Below, piece after piece: positions 1-8,231 of a stretch of DNA of 64,000 nucleotides (its first letter is position 1; each line of letters begins with the position of its first letter). The stretch comes from CBDHDJ01 sp965261645 (GTDB lineage: Bacteria > Pseudomonadota > Alphaproteobacteria > SHVV01), in assembly GCA_965261645.1 (NCBI GenBank), contig CBDHDJ010000003.1:496001-560000 (forward strand). Direction: 5' to 3'. The notes below the pieces were generated by a model, which worked only from the letters and a program-made list of their open reading frames with translations, was not told where the DNA came from and searched no databases. The translations under genes were made by a program, and so were the position numbers.

Positions 1-502
1 GACCACAAGGGCCTGAAGGCCGCCGCGACCCGGATCCTCGGCGCCACATGGCAGCGCTGCCGCGTGCACTCCGCCCGCAACCTGCTGGCCCATGCCGGCC
101 GCCAGGGCCGGCGCGTCGTCTCCGCCTTCGTCGCCACCGCCTTCGCCCAGGAGGACGCCGACAGCGCGAAGGTCCAGTGGCGCCAGGTCGCCGACCAGCT
201 CAGGCCCAAGGTGCCCAAGCTGGCAGTTCTCATGGACGAAGCCGAGCACGACGTCCTCGCCTACATGAGCTTCCCCAGGGAGCACCGCCAGAAATTGCAC
301 TCCACAAACCCGATCGAACGGCTCCATGCCGAGGTCAATCGTCGCACCAACGTCGTCGGTATCTTTCCCAACGAAGCCGCCATCACACGGCTCGTCGGCG
401 CTATCCTTCTCGAGCAGAACGATGAGTGGGCCGTCTCAAGGAGATACATGACGCTGGAATCAATCGCTCCGCTGAGCGATGGTGTCCCCATCACGCTGCC
501 CA
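1..502 (+). pseudogene. IS256-family transposase, C-terminal part, interrupted by a nested IS
   Basis: The reading frame is open from base 1, so the N-terminus lies outside the window. It encodes an IS256-type (MULE/DDE) transposase C-terminus, with the family hallmark STNPIERLHAEVNRRT near residues 100-115. The reading frame runs to base 502, where a second IS256-family element begins. If that element and one copy of its 9-bp target repeat are removed, the frame continues at 1893 as Thr-Val-Ala-Ala-stop (TGA 1904-1906), a natural-looking terminus. The gene was therefore complete before the nested insertion. As it stands it runs into the inserted IS end and stops at 525. The join at the repeat is read directly from the sequence; function is inferred from the family. 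Confidence 0.88.
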
Positions 503-1883
503 GAGCTATACCCGAAAGTTGGTGATGGGATGAGATGAGGGCAGCGTATCCTGGCGATGTTGGAGTCGCCATTTTCCACGAAGGAGGGATACGCCATGAG
601 AGAGGATACAGTCGTCCAGCTTCGCCAACCAGGATCATTTGAGGACGATCCGCTGACGGAGGTTTTGCGTCTTGGTGCGCGGCGTTTACTTGGGCAAGCG
701 GTGGCGGCGGAAGTTGCCGGTTTTGTCGAGGCGTATGCGCATCTGACGGACTCGGCCGGCCGCCGTCGGATCGTACGCCACGGGCATTTGCCGGAGCGCG
801 AGATCCAGACCGGCATTGGTCCGGTTGCGGTGCGCTGTCCCAGGGTGCGCGACCGAGGCGCCGGCGAGACGGGGCCGCGGGTTCGCTTCACCTCACGGAT
901 CTTGCCTCCCTATCTCAGGCGCGCCAAGTCGATCGAGGAACTCCTGCCCTGGCTTTATCTGAAGGGCATCTCCACGGGCGATTTCTGCGCGGCGCTTGCG
1001 GCGCTCTTGGGGCCCGAGGCGCCGGGGCTCTCGGCCTCGACCATTGCCCGCCTCAAGGAGGTCTGGCAAGGCGAGCTGGAGCATTGGCAACGGCGCGATC
1101 TCTCGGCCAAGCGTTATGTCTACTTCTGGGCCGAGGGCGTCTACTTCTCACCACGGCTCGACCATGACAAGCAATGCATGTGCGTGATCATCGGTGCCGA
1201 CGAGCTGGGCCGCAAGGAGCTGCTGGCGATCGCCGACGGCTACCGGGAGAGCGCCCAGTCCTGGCGCGAAGTGCTGCTCGATCTCAAGCGCCGCGGCCTG
1301 GCGATTGCGCCCGAGCTGGCCACCGGCGACGGGGCGCTCGGTTTCTGGAAAGCCTTGCGCGAGGTCTACGGGACGACGCGCGAGCAGCGCTGTTGGGTGC
1401 ACAAGACCGCCAACGTGCTCAACAAGCTCCCGAAGTCCGTCCAGCCACGCGCCAAGCAGTACCTACAGGACATCTGGATGGCCGAGACCCGCGCGGTGGC
1501 CGAGAAGGCCTTCGACTTCTTCCTCGAGGCCTATGGCCCCAAGTATGACAAAGCGGTGGCCTGCCTGGCCAAGGACCGCGACGTGTTGCTCGCCTTCTAC
1601 GACTTCCCGGCCGAGCACTGGAAGCACATTCGCACCACCAATCCCATCGAAAGCACCTTTGCGACCGTGCGCCTCAGGACCACCAAGACCAAGGGCTGCC
1701 TCAGCCGCATGACGGCGCTCACCATGGTCTTCAAGCTGTGCCAGTCGGCCAGCAAGAAGTGGCGTCGCCTGGACGGCTCGAACCAGATCGCCGACATCAT
1801 TCAAGGCGTCAAATTCAAGGACGGAGAAAAGCTAACCGAACGCGCCGCCTGAAACCTGCGTCACCAACTTTTGACAATAGCTC
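503..1883 (+). mobile_element. IS256-family insertion sequence (copy 1), nested in another IS256 transposase
   Basis: The ends are imperfect inverted repeats: GAGCTATACCCGAAAGTTGG at 503 and, reverse-complemented from 1883, GAGCTATTGTCAAAAGTTGG. A 9-bp direct repeat CGCTGCCCA flanks it (494-502 and 1884-1892), the size expected for IS256-family target duplications. The element is 1,381 bp and carries one transposase gene. A second, truncated copy lies at 15353-16523. Confidence 0.93.
596..1852 (+). CDS. IS256-family transposase (mutator type)
   Basis: This is a 418-residue transposase of the IS256/MULE family and catalyses movement of the surrounding element. ATG 596 is chosen because AAGGAGGG lies just upstream; an upstream in-frame start at 557 would add 13 residues with no ribosome site. 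Visible family features are the YVYFWAEGVYF region (first catalytic Asp region), the ATGDGALGFWKAL segment, the RCWVHKTANVLNKLPK segment and the C-terminal TTNPIESTFATVRLRT motif containing the catalytic Glu. It looks intact. Copy 2 at 15.4-16.4 kb is nearly identical but lacks the C-terminal part. Confidence 0.93.
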   Translation: MREDTVVQLRQPGSFEDDPLTEVLRLGARRLLGQAVAAEVAGFVEAYAHLTDSAGRRRIVRHGHLPEREIQTGIGPVAVRCPRVRDRGAGETGPRVRFTSRILPPYLRRAKSIEELLPWLYLKGISTGDFCAALAALLGPEAPGLSASTIARLKEVWQGELEHWQRRDLSAKRYVYFWAEGVYFSPRLDHDKQCMCVIIGADELGRKELLAIADGYRESAQSWREVLLDLKRRGLAIAPELATGDGALGFWKALREVYGTTREQRCWVHKTANVLNKLPKSVQPRAKQYLQDIWMAETRAVAEKAFDFFLEAYGPKYDKAVACLAKDRDVLLAFYDFPAEHWKHIRTTNPIESTFATVRLRTTKTKGCLSRMTALTMVFKLCQSASKKWRRLDGSNQIADIIQGVKFKDGEKLTERAA

Positions 1884-1892
1884 CGCTGCCCA

Positions 1893-1976
1893 CCGTGGCA
1901 GCCTGAACGTCCCGGCCCTACCCGCCGGGAGCCGCGTAGAGCGCAACGCTCTTACACCACGCGCCGGGACACGATC
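1893..1976 (+). mobile_element. 3' end of the outer IS256-family element
   Basis: This resumes the outer transposase (Thr-Val-Ala-Ala-stop, TGA at 1904-1906) after the nested element. A stretch ending CTTACACCACGCGCCGGGAC then ACGATC (1951-1976) resembles right-end inverted repeats of alphaproteobacterial IS256 elements (TTACACCAC...GGGACAC). The left end is outside the window, so the boundary near 1976 is an inference. Confidence 0.55.
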
Positions 1977-2352
1977 CTTCAATCGCGTCCCAAGGGAAAA
2001 ATCCCAAAAAATATTCTCGAATTTATCCACTCCCTTTTGTTAATGTTGATTCACAGAATATTTCGTTAGTGTCGTGTTGTAATGCGATATTAAACCTAAC
2101 AGACGGGCACTCGCGCGCGGGCGACGCCTCGGCGGGCGGATTTCCGGTTTCGGCGCTGGGCCGCGCAGGTCATTGCAATTCTCCGGGATTCCCTCTACCT
2201 ATCCCACATAACGTATTGCATTCGTTTGGTGTTACCTGAATGACCGGTACGCCGATTAGCTTAGTTATCCCCTGACAATGTGAGCGTTAAACCGACTGCG
2301 CCGTCACATGGTGTGAGGCGCGGACTCAACACTCCTGTTAGAGGAAATAACT
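1977..2352 (+). promoter_or_regulatory. Upstream region and leader of the cold-shock gene
   Basis: This is 376 bp without a credible gene. The first 110 bp are AT-rich (runs of AAAAA and TTT, with TTGTTAATGTTGATTCACAG near 2036-2055), unlike the surrounding GC-rich DNA, and probably hold the cspA promoter. The remainder up to the GAGGAAATAACT ribosome site at 2341 would be a long 5' leader, as is common for cold-shock genes. No specific -10/-35 pair is assigned. Confidence 0.4.
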
Positions 2353-2562
2353 ATGACTACTGGTACCGTAAAGTGGTTTAACCCGGCCAAGGGTTTCGGG
2401 TTCATCGAACCGGAAGACGGCTCGAATGACGCTTTCGTCCACATTTCGGCCGTCGAGCGCGCCGGACTGAGTTCGCTTAACGAAGGGCAGAAAGTCTCTT
2501 ACGAACTTCAGGTCGGACAGAACGGTAAATCTTCCGCCGAGAACCTGTCCCTCATCGAATAA
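2353..2562 (+). CDS. cspA: Cold-shock domain protein (CspA family)
   Basis: This 69-residue single cold-shock domain binds single-stranded RNA/DNA and acts as an RNA chaperone in the cytoplasm. Both nucleic-acid-binding motifs are present: KGFGFIEP (RNP1-like, residues ~15-22) and DAFVHIS (RNP2-like, ~28-34), after the typical start TTGTVKWFNPAKGFGF. The length is normal for the family. The start ATG follows GAGGAAATAACT. It stands alone on the plus strand after the IS256 pair, with a small coiled-coil gene 278 bp downstream. Which paralogue this is cannot be decided from sequence alone. Confidence 0.95.
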   Translation: MTTGTVKWFNPAKGFGFIEPEDGSNDAFVHISAVERAGLSSLNEGQKVSYELQVGQNGKSSAENLSLIE

Positions 2563-2840
2563 CCACGCACGGCACCGCCTCCAACTCCCGTTTGGGGGAG
2601 GTTGCGGCCTGCCGCTGGCGACGTGACTTTACTACGATCGTCCGACGGACCGAAGGGAGCGGGCGGACCGATCCGCGCGGTCATTCCTTCGACAACATTA
2701 ATTAGAACGAACAGCAAGAAACGGCGCGATTTGCCCAGCCGTTGCCGATCTTGCGCAACAGCCCGTGGGCGGACTCGCTTGTGCTGCGGGATGAAAGTAC
2801 CCGCCCGTGACACCTCGAACCGAAGCAGAGGATTCCTGAA

Positions 2841-3023
2841 ATGTTGAAGACAGCAAAATCGAGGGCCGAGGAACACTTCACCGCAACCGAGAGGAAGGAG
2901 AAGCTGGCCCTGAAAGAAAAGGAAAAAGCGCTGCAGGAGAGAGCGGAACACACAGCGAACCTGCGGGCCCTCCGCCTGGCCAAAGAGGCGGCCGACGCCG
3001 AGAAGGCGGCCGCCAAGAACTAA
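2841..3023 (+). CDS. Small Lys/Glu/Ala-rich coiled-coil protein
   Basis: This is a 60-residue protein with no catalytic motif. Its composition (Ala, Lys, Glu, with heptad-like spacing from about residue 8 to the end) predicts one long charged helix or coiled coil. ATG 2841 is preceded by AGAGGATTCCTGAA, a plausible ribosome site. Similar short helical proteins are common in alphaproteobacteria; I recognise the style but know no function. It follows cspA on the same strand and could be co-expressed. The 2563-2840 gap contains only a weak hairpin (CTCCAACTCCCGTTTGGGGG). Confidence 0.6.
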   Translation: MLKTAKSRAEEHFTATERKEKLALKEKEKALQERAEHTANLRALRLAKEAADAEKAAAKN

Positions 3024-3260
3024 AAGCCGTCGCGTTCGTCCCGGCTCATCGACGCTGATCTCAACGGCCGCAGGGACCGCGGCGGCGCTCGCCTCACACT
3101 GGTGCGGAACCTGATAAACCGATCAATATCTGCCTCGGGTCAAGGCTGGCCGCTTGTCGAGGCCCCTGCGCTCGACCGATCAGGATCGGTGTACGGACAC
3201 GAGCGGTTGGCGGGCCGAGTGCGACAAATCCGGGTACTGGGTTGTTGTCGTACCTGCGGA

Positions 3261-4439
3261 TCACCCCGCAACGCGACCATGGCCCGAGATTTCGCGCCCC
3301 AAAGCGAGCAACCACTCGTCGCGTGAGCGCCGTGCGATCAGTGAAAGCCCCACAGGGCAATCGTGTACCGTCCCAAGCGGTAGCTGGATCTGCGGTAGTC
3401 CTGCAAGCCCCGCGCTACACGTGAGCCGCAGGGTCGAGGCGCGAAAGGACTCAAGCTCCTTCTGCTACGCATCGCGCAGCGGCGAAAGCCCCGCAGTCGG
3501 TATGCAAAGGATCGCATCGTCGGTCAGGCATTCCTCCAGGCGCTCGACAATCTCAACCCTGGCGGTCGCACGGTCGTCCTCGTTCACCGTTGCCGCCCAT
3601 TCTAAACGGCGGGCCACGCCCGGGGCGCAGTTGGGACGAATCTCGCGCACCCAAGGCCCCAGATGGGTCCAGATTTGTACCGCCTGCAATATGCGAAAGG
3701 TTTCGGCCCAGTGCTCTATTCCCCGAGGGGCCAGCGTCACCTCACGGGCTTCAACGTCCAGAGCTCGTTCGATGCTTTCGAGCGCCGGCGCCAACGCCTG
3801 GCGAACCTCCGCGTCGACCTCCCGCCATAGGTCGGTGGCGACAAGAAGACGCCGCGGTTGGCCCGCAGGAGAGGGGCTGTCGAGCAATACGCGACCCACA
3901 TCCTCGAGTCGGGCGCCGTCTGCGGCGAACCATCCCGCGGTATCGAAGCTCGGTGCGAACGGGGGCACGCCATCCAGCGAAACTCGGCCATGGGTGGGTC
4001 TGAAGCCAAAGATGCCGCAGAAGCTTGCCGGCACGCGCACCGACCCGCCGCAATCGGTGCCGAGCGCGAGGTCTGTGAGCCCCCCCGCCACCGCACAGGC
4101 CGAACCGCTGGAGGAGCCTCCCGGAAGCCGATCGGCTGTTCGGGGGTTGGTCGGCATGCCGTAATGCTGGTTCTCGCCGGTGAGGCTGTAGCAGAGCTCG
4201 TCCGCCACCGTCACCCCGACGAGCGTCGCGCCGGCTTCCAACATCGCTTTGACCGCGGGGGCCGTGGTCTCCGCCGCCGCGTGCGTGCGGCGCCAATCCG
4301 GGTGTCCGTTTCCCGCCACCTGCCCGGCGATGTCGAAAACGTCCTTGGCGGCGAAGGTCAGTCCCGCGAGCGGCCCCTCCGCCGCACCCGGAACGTTGAG
4401 ATCAATCTCGTCGAGAAAGGCGCCGTATTCGCTTTTCAT
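3261..4439 (-). pseudogene. Amidase-signature enzyme, broken by an in-frame TAG
   Basis: This encodes an amidase-signature hydrolase of the ~395-residue class. From ATG 4439 it reads 324 residues with the Ser-Ser-Lys catalytic framework: Lys in FAAKDVFDIAG (~30), GGSSSGSACAVAGG (~110) and TDCGGSVRVPASFCG (~133). An amber codon lies at 3465-3467. Downstream the same frame continues without interruption for about 67 codons to TGA at 3261-3263. It gives the expected family C-terminus (ELESFRASTLRLTCSAGLAG, then LPQIQLPLG and PVGLSLI). The gene is thus full length apart from one nonsense codon. It is 51 bp downstream of another amidase gene on the same strand, so the two look like a former operon. 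Removal of the last 67 residues would probably abolish folding. Confidence 0.88.
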
Positions 4440-4490
4440 GCCGTGAACCAGTCCTCGGCCACATCACCGTGAGTACACGCACGCTAGCCG

Positions 4491-6023
4491 TTACAACTCC
4501 TGCCAGTCGCCCGATTGCTCAAACGCGTGCGCGGCGCGGTAGATTGCCGCTTCGTCAAAGTGTTTGGCGATCAGCATCATGCCCACGGGAAGGCCGTCAA
4601 CGGCGCCGCACGGCGCCGACATCGCCGGGTGATGGGTAAGATCGAAGGCCGCGCAGTTGTCGACACCTTCAAAGGCTCGCTCGACCAGTACTTCGAGCGG
4701 CGCGTCCGCAGGCGGCATCGGACGCGCCACTCTGTAGACCGTCGGCATCATGAGAAGGTCGTATTCTGCCAGCATCTCATCGTACGACGCGCGCATCCTG
4801 CGCGTCAGGTTGATGGCCTTGGCGTAATAGTGCCCATTGTAGTGGCGGCTCATATACTGTCCGAGGAGCATGCCGAGCTTCAGGTTGGGCGGAAACTCCG
4901 TGCTGCGTTGCCTCCATCCCGACAGCTTGTCGTTCAGGCTGGTCACGTAGAGACCACCGTGGCTCAATCCGAGGGCGTTTCCCTTCAGCATGTTGTTGAG
5001 ATAACCCTCCATCGCAAACCCCATCCAGATGGCGGCGCTCTGGGCATGGATGGGAATGGACACCTCATCGACTTCGGCGCCGAGCGAGCGGAAATGCGCC
5101 GCCGCCGCCTGTACCTTCTCCGTCACGTCGGGCTCGCACCCCTCCTGGCTGAAGTTCTGTTGCGGCTCGAACCCCTCCTTCACGAGGGCGATCTTGAGGC
5201 CTTTGGCGCTCTTTTTCAGAGCTTCGGTGTATTTCGCCGGGCGGACGGCGCGTTGCCGGGGGTCGATCCCGTCTTCGCCCGCGATGACTTCGAGAAGAAG
5301 GGCATTGTCGGCTACCGTCGCCGTCATCGGGCCGGCGTGGTCCACATGGAATACGCTCGACAAGATACCCGTGTAGGGCACGAGCCCGTAGGTCTGCTTC
5401 ATGCCGTAGATACCGCACAGCGCTGCGGGAATGCGAATGGAGCCCGCCTGATCGCCCCCGATGGCCATTCCCACTTCGCCCGCCGCCACAAGCGCAGCAG
5501 AGCCCGAGGACGAACCACCGGCGGAATAGCCGTGCTTGCGGGGGTTGTGCACGAGTCCGGTTACCGCGGTGTGGCTGCCCCCCGAATAGGAGAAATACTC
5601 ACAAACGGCCTTGCCGGCGATCTCGCCACCGGCGTCGAGGATCCGGGTCACGATGGTGGCGTCGACCTCGGGCACATAGCCTTCGAGCGTCGATGCACCG
5701 TCCGTCAAGGGCACGCCCGCGACGCAGACCGTATCTTTGATCGCGACCTTCTTGCCGGCCAGTTTGCCCCGTTTGGGTCCCTTGATGCTGGTTTTGACAT
5801 ACCACGCACCGTATTTGTTTTCTTCTCCCTCGGGGCGGTAACCCGGAGTCCGTGGATATTTGACGGGCGGCAAATAGTCGGACATGAGGTCAAGGAGATC
5901 GAACGCCCCCAAGGCGCCCCGGGCCAGTTCCACGAAGGCTTCAATCTCTTCCTCGCCGAGTTCCATGCCCAGGTCGTCGGCAACCTCCCTCATCTGCGAT
6001 GGGGTCGGGCGTCTCACAGCCAT
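4491..6023 (-). CDS. Amidase (amidase-signature family)
   Basis: This 510-residue amidase hydrolyses a carboxamide to acid plus ammonia; the substrate is unknown. The catalytic triad is visible: Lys in GKKVAIKDTVCVAG (~95), cis-Ser in the GYSAGGSSSGSAALVA stretch (~170) and nucleophile Ser in GDQAGSIRIPAALCGIYG (~195). The N-terminal ~80 residues form a helical extension seen in enantioselective and nitrile-pathway amidases, which matches the 500-residue length class. The start at 6023 is supported by AGGGAGGAATCAA just upstream. The gene is probably co-transcribed with the broken amidase downstream. The nearby IS3 copy (6268-7779) has landed on its promoter side, so its expression may depend on the IS. 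Confidence 0.9.
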   Translation of the reverse strand: MAVRRPTPSQMREVADDLGMELGEEEIEAFVELARGALGAFDLLDLMSDYLPPVKYPRTPGYRPEGEENKYGAWYVKTSIKGPKRGKLAGKKVAIKDTVCVAGVPLTDGASTLEGYVPEVDATIVTRILDAGGEIAGKAVCEYFSYSGGSHTAVTGLVHNPRKHGYSAGGSSSGSAALVAAGEVGMAIGGDQAGSIRIPAALCGIYGMKQTYGLVPYTGILSSVFHVDHAGPMTATVADNALLLEVIAGEDGIDPRQRAVRPAKYTEALKKSAKGLKIALVKEGFEPQQNFSQEGCEPDVTEKVQAAAAHFRSLGAEVDEVSIPIHAQSAAIWMGFAMEGYLNNMLKGNALGLSHGGLYVTSLNDKLSGWRQRSTEFPPNLKLGMLLGQYMSRHYNGHYYAKAINLTRRMRASYDEMLAEYDLLMMPTVYRVARPMPPADAPLEVLVERAFEGVDNCAAFDLTHHPAMSAPCGAVDGLPVGMMLIAKHFDEAAIYRAAHAFEQSGDWQEL

Positions 6024-7321
6024 TTGATTCCTCCCTCTGTCGCGCCTCCAAGCGGACTGCGCCTCCGTTGGCTGATTATAGCGGTTGAGGGCTTTTTCTC
6101 CTTATCGATACATGCCAGGGCACAGTTGGCCCGGTCCGCCGGCAGCCGCCGATCGGACCTCTGTTCGCAAATGACCACGGGCACCTCGGCACTTACGTAC
6201 CGGCGCCAACTGTCTAAACTAGGAGTCACATCAGGCCTACGAGCGGGCCACGTTGGCCGACGGATGGTGTACGTCATCAAAACAAATGGGACTGTTGAGC
6301 GTGTTTCATAGGGAGGATCTGGCTCATCTTTGTTTGATGTTAAGCCGCTTGGCTTTGATGGTTCAAGCGGCGGTTTTGGGGGGTCAGTTTTTTGATCTTT
6401 TTTTCTCTTTTCGATGATGGCGGTGTGGCGTCCAAAGTAGGCGTCGGCTGGAGTTACGTTGCCGATGCTCTCGTGGTAGCGTTGGTTGTTGTAGTGATCG
6501 ACGAAGGCGCTGATCTGGTTTTCGAGATCGCCGGGTAGATAATAATTTTCAAGCAGGATCCGGTTCTTCAGCGTTTGATGCCAGCGCTCGATCTTGCCCT
6601 GGGTTTGCGGGTGATACGGTGCGCCCCGAACGTGATCCATACCGTGGTCCTCGAGCCATTCAGCCAGATCGCCGGAGATATAGGACGAGCCGTTGTCGCT
6701 GAGCAGCTTCGGCTTGTGGACGACATTGGCGCGATTGCAGCCTGAGGCTTCTAGCGCCAACTTCAGTGTTGCCGTCACATCGTCCGCCGTCATGTTGGTG
6801 CAGAGCTTCCAAGCAATGATGTAGCGGGAATAGTCATCCAGGATGGTCGACAGGTAAAACCAGCCCCAGCCGATGACCTTGAGATAGGTGAAGTCGGTCT
6901 GCCACAGCTGGTTCGGCGCCGTGGTCTTGTCGCGGAACTCATCGGCTGCCTTGATGACCACGAAAGCGGGGCTGGTGATCAGGTCGTGGGCCTTGAGAAG
7001 CCGGTAAACCGAGGCTTCCGAGACAAAGTAGCCCCTGGTGTCCGTAAACCTGACGGCCAGTTCCCGGGGCGACAGTTGCGTCTCCTCCAGGGCAAGATCG
7101 ATGATCTGCCCCCGGACATCATCCGGGATCCGGTTCCACACCCGGCCTGGGCTGCTGTTGCGATCCTCAAGACCGGCGTCGCCAAAGGCCAGAAAGCGAT
7201 CGTACCAGCGATAAAAGGTGGTCTTCGGAATGCCCAGCTTGTCCAAAGTGGACCCGACGCCCAGGTGGGACTGCTCGACCAGGCGGATGATCTCCAGCTT
7301 CTCGGATGCGGGATACCTCAT
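6014..7321 (-). CDS. IS3-family transposase OrfB, copy A (reads out of the IS)
   Basis: This is the integrase-core (DDE) half of the IS3 transposase. It has an N-terminal helix-turn-helix (EKLEIIRLVEQSH onward), LWQTDFTYLK and LLSDNGSSYIS with catalytic Asp residues, and the TQGKIERWHQTLKNRILLEN motif with catalytic Glu. Near the end a run of seven A (six in copy C) shifts the frame, so the normal C-terminus seen in copy C (KKIKKLTTQNRRLNHQSQAA) is lost. Translation then continues through the IS end into flanking DNA for about 120 residues and stops at 6014, overlapping the amidase start. The catalytic core is intact. The start overlaps orfA by ATGA. Confidence 0.88.
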   Translation of the reverse strand: MRYPASEKLEIIRLVEQSHLGVGSTLDKLGIPKTTFYRWYDRFLAFGDAGLEDRNSSPGRVWNRIPDDVRGQIIDLALEETQLSPRELAVRFTDTRGYFVSEASVYRLLKAHDLITSPAFVVIKAADEFRDKTTAPNQLWQTDFTYLKVIGWGWFYLSTILDDYSRYIIAWKLCTNMTADDVTATLKLALEASGCNRANVVHKPKLLSDNGSSYISGDLAEWLEDHGMDHVRGAPYHPQTQGKIERWHQTLKNRILLENYYLPGDLENQISAFVDHYNNQRYHESIGNVTPADAYFGRHTAIIEKRKKDQKTDPPKPPLEPSKPSGLTSNKDEPDPPYETRSTVPFVLMTYTIRRPTWPARRPDVTPSLDSWRRYVSAEVPVVICEQRSDRRLPADRANCALACIDKEKKPSTAIISQRRRSPLGGATEGGIKWL

Positions 7322-7779
7322 TCCTCGTCTCCCCCATGCCCGATCATGTTTTTTTTGAGAAGCCGGTTCTCCAGCGAAAGTTCGGCGACCAACTCCTTCA
7401 AGTCGCGCATCTCCTGGCGCAGGCCTTTAACCTCGCCCGAGGTCGCTTGGCGCCCGGTGTCGCCGGCGAGCCGCTTCTTGCCCGCTTCCAAAAACTCTTT
7501 CGACCAGCTGTAATACAGACCCTCGGCGATGCCCTCGCGGCGGCACAAGGCGGCGATGCTCTCCTCGCCGCGCAGGCCCGACACCACGATCCAGATCTTC
7601 TCCTCAGCCGTATACTGCTTGCGTGTCTTGCGGCGAATATCCCGAACCGTTCCATCCGCCGGGTCGTTCTTGCTCATTGATTTCTGTCTCATCTTCGTTC
7701 CCTTCGGTCACTACGATGAGTCAGAAATCCTCCGGTATGCAATTACCTCAATTTGTCCCAAAGGCGCTGACGTCAGACA
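6268..7779 (-). mobile_element. IS3-family insertion sequence, copy A (with target duplication)
   Basis: This 1,512-bp element has ends TGTACGTCATCA (6268) and, reverse-complemented, TGTCTGACGTCA (7779). It is flanked by a 4-bp direct repeat ATGG (6264-6267, 7780-7783). It carries overlapping orfA and orfB on the minus strand. It is the only one of four copies (others at 13841, 18791, 31568) with a target duplication. It sits within a GNAT-like reading frame. Confidence 0.93.
7318..7692 (-). CDS. IS3-family transposase OrfA, copy A
   Basis: This 124-residue DNA-binding subunit has a helix-turn-helix (KQYTAEEKIRIVVSGLRGEE, IAALCRREGI region, residues ~22-60; copy A has IWIVV instead of IRIVV). 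A C-terminal leucine-zipper-like helix follows (LRQEMRDLKELVAELSLENR). An A8 run after the LLKK codons (plus-strand T8 near 7350) is a plausible -1 frameshift site for making the OrfAB fusion, the usual IS3 mechanism. OrfB lies in the -1 frame, which fits. Confidence 0.9.
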   Translation of the reverse strand: MRQKSMSKNDPADGTVRDIRRKTRKQYTAEEKIWIVVSGLRGEESIAALCRREGIAEGLYYSWSKEFLEAGKKRLAGDTGRQATSGEVKGLRQEMRDLKELVAELSLENRLLKKNMIGHGGDEE

Positions 7780-8094
7780 ATGGCCGGGATCAACGGTGTG
7801 TTCCGGATGCGGGACGACGGTTCGGAATTGGGCTATGTGAAAGTCTGGGGCACGGGCGTGGGTATGGAGCTTGAAATTTTCGTTGCGCCCGGATTTCGCC
7901 GATGCGGGTTTGGCCGACAGATGCTTGAGGCAACGTCAGCCGCGTGCCGCGCCCGATGGCCTTCTGCGCCCTTCGTGGCGAAGGTCAAGAGGGACAATAC
8001 GGCGTCCCGGCGGCTGTTCGCTGCGGCAGGTTACGCGTTGGCCAGGGAGAACGCCGAGGACCTGGTGTTTCTCAAAGAAGCCCCGCAAAGCTGA
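7780..8094 (+). pseudogene. GNAT acetyltransferase, 5' part separated by IS3 copy A
   Basis: The visible 104 residues are the C-terminal part of a GNAT N-acetyltransferase. Motif A is at GMELEIFVAPGFRRCGFGRQ (~38-57, the R/Q-x-x-G-x-G/A acetyl-CoA loop) and motif B-like KRDNTASRRLFAAAGYALA follows. The family needs another 50-70 N-terminal residues. The ATG at 7780 is part of the IS target repeat. If IS3 copy A and one ATGG are removed, the frame joins without shift to bases 6171-6267 (ATGACCACGGGC at 6171), adding at least 31 codons. The original gene was probably split by the insertion. Whether 6171 was the true start is uncertain, since no ribosome site is visible there. Confidence 0.65.
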
Positions 8095-8231
8095 CCGTGA
8101 CCGCCTGAGGCGTGCGGCGAGCCTGCCAGCCGGGGATCCGACGACCGACCATCACCTCACCGCGCCCGAGGTGCCCAATGACCGGGTCTCAACGTGTAGC
8201 GAAACCATCATCGACACGGGAGAGGACATCC

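Noticed and set aside
2579..2606. Terminator after cspA (CTCCAACTCCC-GTTT-GGGGGAGG)
   Set aside because: The stem is imperfect and no T-run follows, so it is not listed as a feature.
4515..6311. 598-residue open frame on the plus strand, antisense to the amidase
   Set aside because: It mirrors the amidase codons on the other strand, is Arg/His-rich without any family motif and has no ribosome site; long antisense frames are common in GC-rich genes.
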